In this document: one piece after another, positions 48,140 to 60,100 of the stretch | Numbering within the stretch: the first letter of the stretch is position 1 | How the letters are laid out: each line of letters opens with the position of its first letter | From: Timema cristinae | Taxonomy: Eukaryota; Arthropoda; Insecta; Phasmatodea; Timematidae | Length of the DNA: 64,000 nucleotides | Reading direction: 5' to 3' | NCBI GenBank assembly: GCA_039000515.1 | Contig: JBCFYV010000100.1 | Span: 29,190,421-29,254,420 of the forward strand | The notes under the pieces: model-generated | Database searches by the model: none | Told to the model about the DNA's origin: nothing | The model's input: the letters and a program-made list of their open reading frames with translations, nothing else | Translations under genes and position numbers: made by a program

Positions 48140-50627
48140 GCCGTTGTCGGTAGACAAAGCTGAATGCGTTATTTAAACAAATCATAAGCATAACACAATA
48201 CAAGAGAACATTGATTTAGGGCTGCCCAGTAGCAAAATTTCACTCGGCAAGTAATGTTTGAAGTGTCAGCATTATCAGCCAATATTTTGTTTATGGTTTA
48301 GTGTTTTTAGTTGTGACTTTCATGGCTGCAGTTTTATGATTCAAATTATCGTTGTACAGCCAATGCCTTAATTAAGGCCTTATTAGATTTTGAAGGCATA
48401 AATGCATTGAATGTTTCACGACATTTTATTGTTTTCTTATAGAAAGCTCTGACTGATGAAATGAGGACATTTAGGTTAGTGTTAATGTTTGACTTATGAA
48501 ATACATACTAATTTTTTTAACAAGTATCCATACTAGTTTAAATTGAACTGATTGATTTGTCTATTAAAATAGTATTTCATGAAAGCCATAAAGTCTGTTC
48601 AGCGTAGGAATTGTTTTCTGAAAGGCCTTTTCCCATGTCATAAATCTAAATTAGAGTAGGATATTGGTAGGAAAAAAGACCTTTAAGAGATTAATTCCTA
48701 CCGTGATTGGAGTATAGACTCAGAGCAACTATGAAGGAAGAAGAGTAATAGGGCTGTGTTACATTGTTACAACTCTTGTAATATTTGTTTTCACCCTTTA
48801 ACATTTTCAAATTTGGGATAAATTTTTAAATACGTTATTTAGTGTTCAATTTGAATGAAATTTCGTATAACCATGTTTAAAGTATTGATTTCGAATTTGT
48901 CATAAGTTATTTAATAAAATGTCAGGAGAAACCCGTTCCCCCTCACGTGCTAAATTACATTATGTTTTGAATAGTTAATTCACGTACCAGTATTAACATT
49001 TTAGGGTAACTTCAATGAGGCAGGACGTTCCTTTTGGCTATTCCATTCTGATAGCTTCTTGCTGACTTGTTTACTGTGGGAGCCTTGTAATGCTATTAGC
49101 ATAATATAAAATCATCACCTAACCCCGGGCTTGTTGATTCTCTTTTACCACATATTAGTCACATATAATCATTATTATAAGCAATTTATAATAATTAAAA
49201 CAAGCATTAGTGGACATGTGGGTTTAATGTCACACTCTTTTGTTTTGGTTTGTTGGTAAAGGGGAAGTAAGGATTTTAATTGTGGCCAGGGGTAGTTTAT
49301 TCTAATATCCTTCCAAGCAAATAAGGGTGTATTTCTTCTAAATTTTACAAATCCAGGTTGGTGGTAATACACAGTGAGAAAAACTTAACTAGGATGTGAA
49401 CGCTTTTAAGTTATCAAAGGCTGCAGAGAGAAAAATTGTGGTAATTAAATACAAAACGTTGGAAACCGCGGTAATAAAGTCAGTTAATTTTTTTTAATCT
49501 AAAATACACGATTTGAACTATATCTGCAAATCTAAATAAATATATTCAAGCTCAATTGGATATTTAGCTCAGATGTAGGTAAACTGAAATAAGTAATAAT
49601 TCAAGTTAATTCCTTGTGCTCTTAAAAAGCTTGTAACTCTAAAAATTTAGTATGAACAAACAAATAAATAAATTTAAAAATACAGTTGTCTAAAAGCTCG
49701 GGTTCAAGGCTTGATTATCTCCCCATTTTTTTTTAAATCTGGGAGGTTCCTGCTCCCCTCTACCCCCCGTTGCCCCCCGTTCTCAACATTGCTCTTGTAC
49801 TCTCCTTTGCCACTTGAGCAATTTTCAAATTTCAAAATGCTTAGAGTTGGGAAAAACACTTGTTCCCCCCTCCCCCCAAATATATTTCGTGCTACACCCC
49901 TGAATCTATTACTATATATCTATATATATTATCCTGATTTGTAAGTTCATGTCCGGCGGTATCATTTATCAAGCTCCCCCCATTTCCGCTGAATTTACCA
50001 ACTGTCAAGTTCATGTATGTTTATCTGTCAATCATGGCCCCTACATATCAGGGGCTAACATTTTCAGCTTCACCCACTTTCGGGTCCTGAGAAGAGGAGA
50101 TTTTTGCCAGGTTAGAAATATTCAGCCCGCCCCACAACTTGACTAAAAGACATTATTCCAACACCATCTAATACTGTCTTAAACTCACCATAATTTCTAT
50201 GTTGACCATCTTTCTAACCACGGACGTCCTACACCGTCGTAGTCTACGCAAGAATAGGAAGGTCCAGATGTGACCCCTTGTGAATTGATGGATGTGCCGG
50301 AAGTTTTAACGCATCCGCACTAGAACATTGACGTTTCTACTAAAATCTCACGGAGGAGCCATGTTCACTTCTTCACCCCTTTTTAACCCAGCTCATAGCG
50401 TTTGCTTAAAATAAGTTTCTCCAACAAATGAAAAAACACTCAACACCTAGTCTTCACTTGGAGAAGATATCACGGAGCTGATTACCTGGCTATTCTCCTA
50501 TTAGATCGACCTTGCGGGAAAAGTTAGTCTCACCTACAAGAAGCAGAAAGGTTGCCACTAGGAATTAAAGAATGTGTAATTATCATCTGAATCCTGTGGC
50601 TGGGTTATTATTTTATAACAATTTAGT
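48140..50627. other. Intergenic stretch between the P-like element and 50.6 kb
   Basis: No gene recognised. C-rich tracts at 49752-49783 and 49863-49879, followed by cgtgctacacccctgaatct, look like the worn end of an unidentified element. 50160-50580 has more balanced base composition but no long open frame or known motif. Confidence 0.4.
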
Positions 50628-50830
50628 TTGTTATTATATCATATAGGGTTAGCTTGTATTCATTCAGTAACCCCCATTTTTGGGTGTTACCGTTTGTTCA
50701 GTACAGTTTATTGTTATATCATGTAGGGTCAATCTGTAATCCTCAATTAAACCCTGCATTTGGGTGTTAGAGTTTGTTCAAACCAGTTTATGGTCTAGGG
50801 TAACTAGTAACCAATTGGTAAATCCCGTGT
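50628..50830. repeat. Tandem repeat, about 80-bp unit, 2.5 copies
   Basis: Units begin near 50628 and 50707: tttgttattatatcatatag / tttattgttatatcatgtag, then gggt-a--ctgta-tc, cccc-ttt-gggtgtta and gtttgttcag-ac-ag. A partial third starts near 50787 with tttatgg. Confidence 0.6.
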
Positions 50831-51789
50831 TCAGGCGATGTTTTTAAAGTACAGAATAGGCAAAGAAACTTTGATTAGCTTGATAAATGCATTTATTTTA
50901 GTAGTGATCCTACTAGTTGTACTGTGTTTCTTTTCACACACCATAAATTCTTTATTGAAAAGAGACATTGACTTAAAATACTTCTGTCTAATACTTAAAT
51001 GTGCCTAATAAGATCCGCTTGATGCTCTGTTGCACTTTGTAACCTGTTTTACCTTGAGCGAACATAAACTTAAGGCAATACCTAGGAGTTACGAGTGTAA
51101 GTTAAGGTCGATTTATCATAGCCCAAAGGCTCTTCGCTCATACGTGTATATTAGTATTAATGCCACTAGTTTTTTTTTAGTAGTGTTCCCTGGTGTCCAA
51201 TCACCACTCTTCAGTACCTATGTTGGAGTGGCTGGCACCCTTCAGATAATAATTTCTCGTATTCAAATGGCATTTTGATTGTTTCTAATGTATTTCTCTG
51301 TTTAGTATCTCTAACCATAGATATATATGTTGGAGCACGCGGCCACCGAAGTGGATTTTGTTTAAGTTGTTTTCCAATGTTGATAATTATATAAACATCT
51401 TTATTTTTCAACAATGTTGATACGTTGAAAAGGACAGAGAAAACTAACATATTTTCCACCAAGTTCTAGCTCACGAATAATTTTGACTTTTTCGTGAATC
51501 GAGAGATACTTTCTTTAGTAATTAGTACATATTTTCAATGGACGAGCTTATTTCTAAATTATTTTACAGTCGTAGAGGTGTTTGGGTAAATAGGGTAGCA
51601 GGGCCAGAGGTTGAATAATGGAGAGGTAGTTAGTGAGGGGACAGTAACCCCCCCCCCCCCCCAGTACCATTAATTTGATGCAGGTGGTCATAAAAGCTAA
51701 GTCCCCCCCCCCTTTATTTTTGTTTATTCCAAGAATTTTATATTTTAAAATACCTGGACAACTAATAATATTTGTATAGTTACAAAAAT
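50831..51789. other. Intergenic stretch, no gene recognised
   Basis: Contains poly-C runs at 51649-51662 and 51704-51712. Overlapping opposite-strand open frames at 51030-51278 and 51211-51462 have no domain I recognise. Confidence 0.35.
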
Positions 51790-52025
51790 TTGTATGGTAT
51801 ATATGCTTTATAGTTAATACTCATTTGGGTTTTATGCTAGGTGTTAATTATGCTAATGTGTAAGGGATGAGGAAGTGTATCCACATTTGAATGGAGGAAT
51901 ATTGAAAAACCACCCACAATAAGCTTCACCTGACTAAGATTGAAACCCCCGATCTTCGCGTCATTGGTAGTTCAGTATATTGTGAGAGTGATGCCTTGGA
52001 CCATTTGGCCACTGAAGCACTTAGT
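51790..52025 (-). mobile_element. SINE family B relative, diverged
   Basis: actcatttgggttttatgct, aattatgctaatgtgtaagg, gatgaggaagtgt, catttgaatggaggaatatt, accacccacaat, and B-box side gattgaaacccccgatcttc, with head-side gccactgaagcac. Closest in the window to 25013-25265. Confidence 0.55.
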
Positions 52026-52489
52026 AGGCTTGAAAAGAAAGCATTTGTATAGGAATATACATACATTAAAATCATAATGAATTGTGTCCCATTATAGCCA
52101 TGATCTTGTTATAACCTAATTTGACTATGTCAGATATACATAATTTTTTAATTCCCAATAAATAATGTTTTAAATCAATTTTATATACACAATACAGTTT
52201 ATTGAAAATTACTACAAGAGGAGATTTATTTGTGGTGTGTGGTTACTCAAAAATATGAGTTCAAGTTGAGCCTTGGGAAATTTTTTCCAAAACTCGAAAG
52301 ATTATAGTTTTGATTTTATCTTAAAAATGTCAATTTGAATCAATTTGAAGATATTATTTCATAGCAAAGTCCCTCAACGATTCCCTATATGTCTCGATTT
52401 AAGGAATTATAACTTTTATAACGACATTAAAGTTCATTAAAAATCTAATTGGTGGCTAAAACATTTACCAAAAAATGTCATTCTAAAAA

Positions 52490-53035
52490 AGTTGTTTTTA
52501 TCCTTCTCATCTCAATTCACACTTTCTGCTATCTGTTCTTCCCGTTTTTTTTTTGTTTTTTTTTGCAGTATTTTTCCTACATAATTGATCCCCACCATTC
52601 TCTTTGGTATTCTCTCATTTTCCATTCTCATTACATGACCATTCCATCCCAGCCTTTATTCCTCTACTCTCTCATGTACTTCCACTACTCCCACTCTTTC
52701 TAAAATAACTTCATTCCTGTTTTTCCTCATGACCGTTAACATACACCTCACAAACTTCATGCTCATGGTCTCAGCTTTCCTTGTCTCTCACTGGTGTCGT
52801 TTTTGCTGCATGCATATATGACTATGGGTACAAAGTATACCCTATACAACACTTCCTTACACTTTAAGGTCACTTTTCTTCTCCATAATAGGTCTCTTAC
52901 ACACCTATAGAACTCTCCCTGTTGCCTTCTTATTAGGTCCTTTTTATTCCCACACTTTGCCTCAATCACACTTCCCAGATATCTTACACTTTGTAGCTTT
53001 CTCAGCTCTACTCCATCAAACTTTATAGTTTTAAT
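52490..53035 (-). pseudogene. LINE reverse-transcriptase C-terminal fragment
   Basis: The minus-strand frame contains DLIRRQQGEFYRCVRDLLW and CKEVLYRVYFVPIVIYA, the same protein segment as the copy at 57340-57975 (FYRCVRDLL, CKEVMYRAYFVPIVT). Frameshifts follow. 5'-truncated as LINE copies usually are. Confidence 0.65.
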
Positions 53036-53117
53036 ATATATATATGTTGACCAATATTACTAAAACTTGAATAACGGTTGATGCTTTCATTCATACTTAG
53101 CGGGTCACTGGCTGTTA

Positions 53118-53385
53118 TTTATTTATCACGTCTTACTACCCGTTCGAGTTTTACTCTCATATACTAATTACACTAATGGTTCTAGGGATTAAGAAGGTTA
53201 TAGTTATAGGAAATGTGCCCATATTTGTGTTGGGAGAGGGGGGGGGGGAGAGAGATAGAGAGAGATCGCAGAAAACTGTTTTGGAAAAAAACCTTAACAC
53301 ACCCGACCAAGCTTGATCTCCCTGTCATCAGCAGTCTAGTCTACTTTTAGAATAGCGTGTTAGACCATGAAGCCACCAAAGCGGA
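53118..53385 (-). mobile_element. SINE family B, diverged
   Basis: TTTA tail, cacgtcttactacccgttcg, actaattacactaatggttc, aggaaatgtgcccatatttg, a G/GA-rich expansion at 53236-53266, gaccaagcttgatctccct and a head remnant at about 53340-53385. Confidence 0.6.
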
Positions 53386-53504
53386 CCCCTGGCTATTGAG
53401 AGCATTGTTAAACATGGGTAAAATTACCAGCATACTTACCTAATTTATACTGGGGTATGAGACAATAATCGATTTGATCTAAGCTAATAGGACAAAGAAG
53501 TTAT

Positions 53505-53650
53505 ATTTCAAGGAAATACACCAGCATTTCCTGAAATCTGGATAGCAAAGTTTGGGAGGGGAGAATTCCAATCCACTCATTTCAAAATCCAACCCTGAGT
53601 TCCTAGATCAGAGTCAAGCACACTAATACCCTTCTAAGCTTGCAGAATTA
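53505..53650 (-). repeat. tRNA-SINE-like fragment related to 47120-47262
   Basis: aaggaaatacaccagcattt and aaccctgagttcctagatca correspond in order to blocks at 47129 and 47210. Family unknown; no intact A-box. Confidence 0.35.
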
Positions 53651-53705
53651 TATGTGTTCAACAACAGTTTTGTCCTTTGAATTAAAAAAAAATTACATAT
53701 AAGTA

Positions 53706-54145
53706 TTAGAGTTGGGTCAAATATACTATTTTACAAATCTGAATCTCCAATTTATCTTTGAATCTTAAATCCGAATTAAAATCTAGGTAAAAAGTATGAA
53801 CAAAAGAGGAAACATAAATATAATGGAATAATATAAAATACAAATAGTAGCTTAATCTAACATTTTTTTTTGCTAAAATCTATTCACTATAAAGTTTATA
53901 CAATCAGTTAAGTGTTGAATTACTGGTCTGCGTTCTGGTGCTTGTTAAGTTCATCTTATAATTATGTTGAGTCTAAACCTCCAATAACCAGTATTAGAGC
54001 GCTAAAACAAATTTTAGTGTAATAATTGAAAAAAAAAGTTTTGTTTTTTTAAGTATTTGAGTCTCGTTTTTGAAATTCTCTTGAATCCTCAGATCTTGTA
54101 TGTCCTTAAGGAGTTGAGGGATTCAAGGTCCTATCCACGATAAAA
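53706..54145. repeat. Dispersed AT-rich repeat, family F
   Basis: Starts agagttgggtcaaatatact, ends ggattcaaggtcctatccac. The central block (ttgctaaaat, gttaagttcatcttataat, gagtctaaacctcc, agagcgctaaaacaaat) is repeated at 56575-56720, and partly at 58400-58460. A shortened copy is at 54213-54410 (agagatgggttaattcactt to aaaggacccatcccgattt). Confidence 0.5.
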
Positions 54146-54410
54146 TATATTTCTTTCAGATTATGCACAAATAATAAAATTGATGTTTCACATGTTGTTT
54201 ATTTAAAAATAGAGATGGGTTAATTCACTTGAATGCATTAGAGCAAGCATAAGAGGTTGTCTTTTGCCAATTGCTGTAATTTTTTTTGTCTTTTAATTTT
54301 GATTAAAAAAACTGGTTAAAAAAATTAAAACCTCTAAGATTTGTTATTTAAAAAAAATATTTAAATTTCCTTACTGATTTGAGGTATCAAAGGACCCATC
54401 CCGATTTAAA

Positions 54411-56280
54411 AAAACATCAAGTAACAAAAATATTAATCACCACCCTAATAAATTAACAGGTACACTCAAAGTCGTAAATTAATTTTATATAGTATTAACA
54501 TTATTAAACCTGAAATTAGGACTCTGAGAATATTTGGCTTTTGAGCTTTCAGCTGAGCTCGTTATTATAAAGCTTCTACTTAATGTAATGTACAAATCAA
54601 TTTTTAAAACTAAATGGAAAGCATGAGTTATTTAATTTAGGTGATATCAACATTTCCACTTATATAAATCATTGTGTAACTTACCAAATTGTTAAAATTA
54701 ATATAAATTTTCACATTGATAACACAATAGAGCTTTAAAACTACTTTCGACCAATAAAATTATTCAATATGGTCGTCCATTTTGAATTATTCATGATTAA
54801 AGTTGTATTGCCATGACAAAACAATGAAGATTAAAATATCTAAATATATTACCAACTAATTGAATAATCATTATTTTTAATACTTTTATCTAGTCCCTTT
54901 CTGAAATATCAATTTCAGTTTAATTAAAGGTTTAACATCTAGAATACATTATTTCGAATGTTTTCTAACTTATGGTATTTAAAACTTGTATTAATTGATA
55001 CGTTTAACTACAAAACAAGCATTAAATTTAGTTACTTATTAAATTCTCACTATGTTTTTCAAAAATTATAGAATTATGTTGTTTAACCTGTGCTCTGATA
55101 TACATATCAATAAATATTTTACCAAACTTACCATATTTAAATTTAATAAAAAGCATTCACTATTTCATATTGTTTACTAGAAATATTATTTTGACCGTCT
55201 TATTCTTCATTTTAAAGTTTGAATATCAACTTTGACAAGCATTACAAATTGAAATGAAAGAGAATTAGCAATGAAATAAATTTCTAGCAAGAGCTTATAC
55301 AACAGGCATTTGCAATCGCCCAAAGAGAAATGGAATTGGAAAAGGAGACATGATCATGGGCAATTATTACACTAAGGACTAGTAAATGAAATATGAATTT
55401 TTTTTAATTTCTACCTGTTTGTGATTCTAACTTTTTTTATATGTAAAAAAAGTTATGGAAACATATTTTGGGAAAATATTAGCTCATTAAAACGTCAATT
55501 GAATACTTTTTTTATACAATTGTTAATGTCTTTAGAGATATGAGTGTTGTTTTATATATATATATTTTAAGTTTTATTTCTAATTTAAAAAACGATATTT
55601 CTATTTTTTAAACTTTTTTTTCAAAAGTATTTATTATTTATAAAAATAATCTTAATTCTTATTTCAAGAACATTGTGTTGTTTTCATATATTTTTTAAAT
55701 CTCAAATTTTAGAGATGTGATACTTATATTTTATGTGTGTTTTGACTGGTGATACTTTAAATATATTATTTTACTTTTAAAATAAAAATTATGAATATAC
55801 TCAAACTTGAGAGTTTTTTGAAATATTCAGTTCGAGTTCAACTCAAATGAAAACCAAACCCCCACCTAAAATGATAATATTTCAATGAAGACAATTTTAC
55901 TGATAGTATAGAGAGGCAGTAAAACAGTATTTGAACAAATTTTATTTTTCAGGTGAATGAGTTTAATCAAATTTTCATTTATTTAACTGATGTACAACAC
56001 GTAATATGTACTTTAATAATTTTTAGTTACAGGGAACTATATTGTGTTGATTATAACATGTAAATATAAAGCTTTTTTTTAATATCAGATATCACTGTTT
56101 CTTACAGTTCTCTTTTAACTTTGTTAACCAATAAAATATATTTCATTTGACTTGAATATCCAAAGAATAATTTTAATTTACTTATTTCTCACACTCACTA
56201 CCTTCTGTGTAGAGTTCCAATTTCAAAGGGTATTTCTTTTCACTGGACCTGTTTCTGTTATATGTATGTATACTATGTTA
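54411..56280. other. Very AT-rich stretch, nothing recognised
   Basis: No coding similarity, RNA gene or bounded repeat on either strand. Homopolymer T and A runs are frequent. Confidence 0.45.
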
Positions 56281-56294
56281 ATGTGATAAGGCTG

Positions 56295-56445
56295 AAGAAG
56301 CTATAATTTGTCCATACCATCTCAGCCTCGCTTCCTCTACTATCTCGTGTACTCTCACTCTCTCCCAGATAACTTAATTCCTAATCTTGTTTCTACTCGT
56401 GACAGCTAATATGCTCCCTCCTCCCCCCCATTCCTTGTATCTCTA
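56295..56445 (-). repeat. LINE fragment
   Basis: taccatctcagcctcgcttc, tcgtgtactctcactctctc, cctaatcttgtttct and gacagctaatatgctcc are the complement of coding blocks seen at 57690-57800. A short 3'-proximal piece. Confidence 0.45.
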
Positions 56446-56574
56446 CATTATTACATATTTCATAGCATAAGGATGAAAAAACTGCAGTGGTAATCTCAAG
56501 TGGAAACCATCACCTTTAGAGCACCCGGCTAAGAATAAAAGACAATGGTGATGGTTAAATAAATGTTAACATGT

Positions 56575-56830
56575 TTTGCTAAAATTAGTTCATTATAACA
56601 TTCTTATTTTTAATCAAGTCTTAAATTCATTCTCTGGGAACTGGTTAAGTTTATCCTATAATATGTTAAGTCTGAACCATTAATAATCATTATCAGAGCT
56701 CTAAAACAAATTCACATTCAAAATTTTGTTAGTTTTTTTTTAACTTAACACTACATCTTTAAATCTTAAATAACCTTGATGATTTGATAATTTCATCTCA
56801 TAAGAAATAAATGATATATTAACTACAACT
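56575..56830. repeat. Family F repeat, internal copy
   Basis: Matches 53870-54040 in block order (tttgctaaaat, ctgggaactggttaagttta, gttaagtctgaacc, cagagctctaaaacaaattc). Confidence 0.5.
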
Positions 56831-56984
56831 TGTGGTATTCTACTTTAATCAACAGCTTTATATAAACACATTAAAAATAGTTTTTCCTCGGGGAAGAAAA
56901 AAGGCCATTGTGATATAAAAAAAACATTGCCACAGGTATACTAAAACTATTTTAAACATTTCCTTTTAAATCTTATGATTTGAT

Positions 56985-56990
56985 TTTATT
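56985..56990 (-). terminator. Polyadenylation signal for the RNF8-like gene
   Basis: AATAAA on the minus strand, 139 bases beyond the TGA at 57129-57131. Confidence 0.5.
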
Positions 56991-57128
56991 CACAAAATGT
57001 TCCGCATCAAATTCTTTATATCACTTGTATAATAAAACACTTTTCTGTTCAATATGTTTTGTATAAAAATATTTTTGTGATATTGAGAAACTCACAATGT
57101 AAAAAAAAAACACAAGTTTAAACGTTAC

Positions 57129-60100
57129 TCAATAATCTGGACATCCTTGAGCCCAATGACCTCTGCGACCTAGAACAAAATCAACATTATTTAGAAAGTT
57201 TTTTTACACAAAAGTTAAATCCTATGGTTTGAATTAAGAGGAATAAACAACACACTTACCTTAGTGATACAGCACTCAGGTAAGCATGCTGGCTATGTCT
57301 CTCAATTCAAACCACATTTCCAGGAAGTGAAGGAGTGTGGAATGAAATCTAGCATGGCAAAGTGTGTGAAGTGACGGTAATGACAAGGGTAAGTCCTAAT
57401 AAAGCTATAATGTTGGATGGGGTAGAGCTGAGAAAAGTACAAAACTTAAAATATCTTGGAAGTGTGATTGAGGAGAAAGGTGGAAGTATAGAGGATTTAA
57501 TGAGAAGAGGACAGCAGGGAGAGTTGTTCTATAGGTGTGTAAGAGACTTGCTATGCTTGATGTGTAAGGAAGTGATGTACAGGGCGTACTTTGTACCCAT
57601 TGTCACTTCTGCAGCAGAAACATGGACAATGAATGTAAGAGAGACGAGGAAAGTGAAGGCCATGGAAATGAAGTTTGTGAGGAGCATGTTAGCTGTCACC
57701 AAGAGAAACAATACTAAGAAAGAATTTACTCGGGAAAGAGCAGGGGTACAAGGAGTACAGGAGATAGATAGATGAAGCAAGGCTGAGTTGGTATGGGCAT
57801 GTAATGAGGATGGAAAAAGAGAGGATGTCAAAGAAAGCTAAGAAAGAGATGGGAGGAGTACATAGCAGAAAATGTGCAAGTGAGAGGGGAAGAATGCAAG
57901 AAATTAAAGGGGGAAGAATAGAGGAAGATGAGGCCTTTTACTAAACTGACCCGGCTACAGGCTGGAAACAGTTGATGATGATGAAACAAAGAAAACACTT
58001 TTTTAGTAAATTGTACAATTTTCTCATTTTTTAAATTTTGTTAATATTACAACTATACAAGTCTAAATAATTCCTTCTACCAATTTCTTGAAATTATTAT
58101 TTGAAGTCAAAGTCTTTATAATTGTATTCAAGACATATTTATGAATTTTAATGAATTTTTAATCTCTCGAATATGATAGATTCGAGGAATTGAGAATTCA
58201 AGTGTCCCATTCTATATTTTTTATATAAAGGTTTTTTTTTTAATTCTCACACTGGACAACTCAATCACAGAAAATATGGTTTAAATCTTTTAATCGTGTT
58301 TATTTTTAAACAAATGATTAGCACTTTACACTCATTAGCTGGAGATGTGAAAATTTAATTTTTCATAATTGATTTCTTCTCAAATTTAAGCTTATTATAT
58401 TGAATAAATATGATTCTTGAGACTGTTACAAATATCATTCTTAGAGCTAAAATATTATTAAAAAAATCAATAAATCATGTTTACTAAGACTGAGATTTCA
58501 TAAGAAAATGTGTCATGTTAAGTTTCCAAAATTTATCATTTGCAGCTTTTGACGAAGAAAATGGCTTTGGAATCCTGGGCGGGTGCATTAGTGGTGGTTT
58601 TTAACATGTAGATTTATCAATGTGATTTTTTCATACTCTTCTCCTCATGTTAATGCACTAAACTACCCTTTTAATTCCTAGCCCTTATCTGTTAATAATT
58701 TTGAATTTAATATTTTAATTTCGCAAAGTACTTTCAATATGTACAAGTAAAGATGTATAATTATTTGTTCGTAAAGTTAATAATTGTGACAATTTGATTG
58801 TTTAGTAAATGTGTAATGAGAACAGAAGCATCTTTAAAAGTGGTAAATACTGATATTATAACGTTTGTGAATTTTAATGATCTGAGTGAGTTTTTGGCAG
58901 AAAGTTCAATAGTTACCGTATTGGCCTGAATATAGTAGCATGTCCTTCCAAAAACTGTATTCATATGCACAGCCTAGCATTTTTCATTCCAAAATTAGGG
59001 CAGAATCCTAAGAAGATATATTTTGTATCATGGTGAAACAGTACCAGCCACCACCAGAAATCAATGCACGCATCTAATAATAAACAAAGCAAGAGAGAGG
59101 AAGAGAATTTCCACACTTCTCTGTCAATGAACTGATAATTCAGTAGGTCATTGTTAGTTGGTGGTAGAATTTTTGCTGTGTTACTGATATTTAAAAAAAA
59201 AATCATTCATGGCAGATAAGCAGGTGAGGATTGTGTTGAAAAGAAGGCTTTCTCGACACCTCAAGCAAACAAGAGAATGAGAAGAAGTTATGATCTGAAT
59301 TTTAACTTAAAAGCAATACGCGATGTGCAACAAACAAATAACATGCAGGCTACTTTCAATTCTGGTGTTTCTGACGATAATAATATATGGCATTGGAGGA
59401 AAAATTGAAAAGTTTATAAGTACCTGCGCATCAAGAAAACATTCATAGGACCTAATTAAATTGTGTCCCATTTGTTAAGTTTTCCCTTGACATATTTTAG
59501 AGACACTTTTATTTTTCGTGCAGGCCAATACAGCATGTTAACAGACAAAACTCCTTTGCAAGAGAATCATACTAGCTTTTTATCCAATTGGACACCTTTG
59601 TTATATTTCTAACCCAAGCCAAATACAAAGTATCTTTAATATATTTGCTAACACTCACCACAGCGATAGCAATGTCCGTATCCTCCATAGTATACATTTG
59701 GATCTCCTTCCACTGATGAAGCATCAGAATCAAGAGTATCTTCATCATCTGACTCTGAGCTCAGAACAATTGGTTCAACCACCTCCACACTGAACAATTT
59801 GAAAAATAAACAGAAATAAATTTTTTATCCTTGAAAGAGCATATAATAATAATATAAAAAATTGATCAAATGAAAACATTCTATTGTAGTGTAGTTGAAA
59901 AAAAGTTTCCTGCCATGGTTGAAAACACAAAGGCACAAATGCACGGTGTATCATAAAAATACAAAAACAATTTGGGGTTTTTAGATTGAAGACAATCTTG
60001 AGTTGAATAAATATAATTTTTAAAACTTAATTATGTATATAAAAACAAATTTGTATTAATATGATTATTTAAACATGTTTTTAATAAAATAAGACTAATA

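Noticed and set aside
51030..51462. Overlapping opposite-strand open frames of 82 and 83 codons
   Set aside because: No recognisable motifs, no splice context, and typical of chance in this composition.
57529..57831. 100-codon minus-strand open frame
   Set aside because: Antisense of the LINE RT fragment at 57340-57980.
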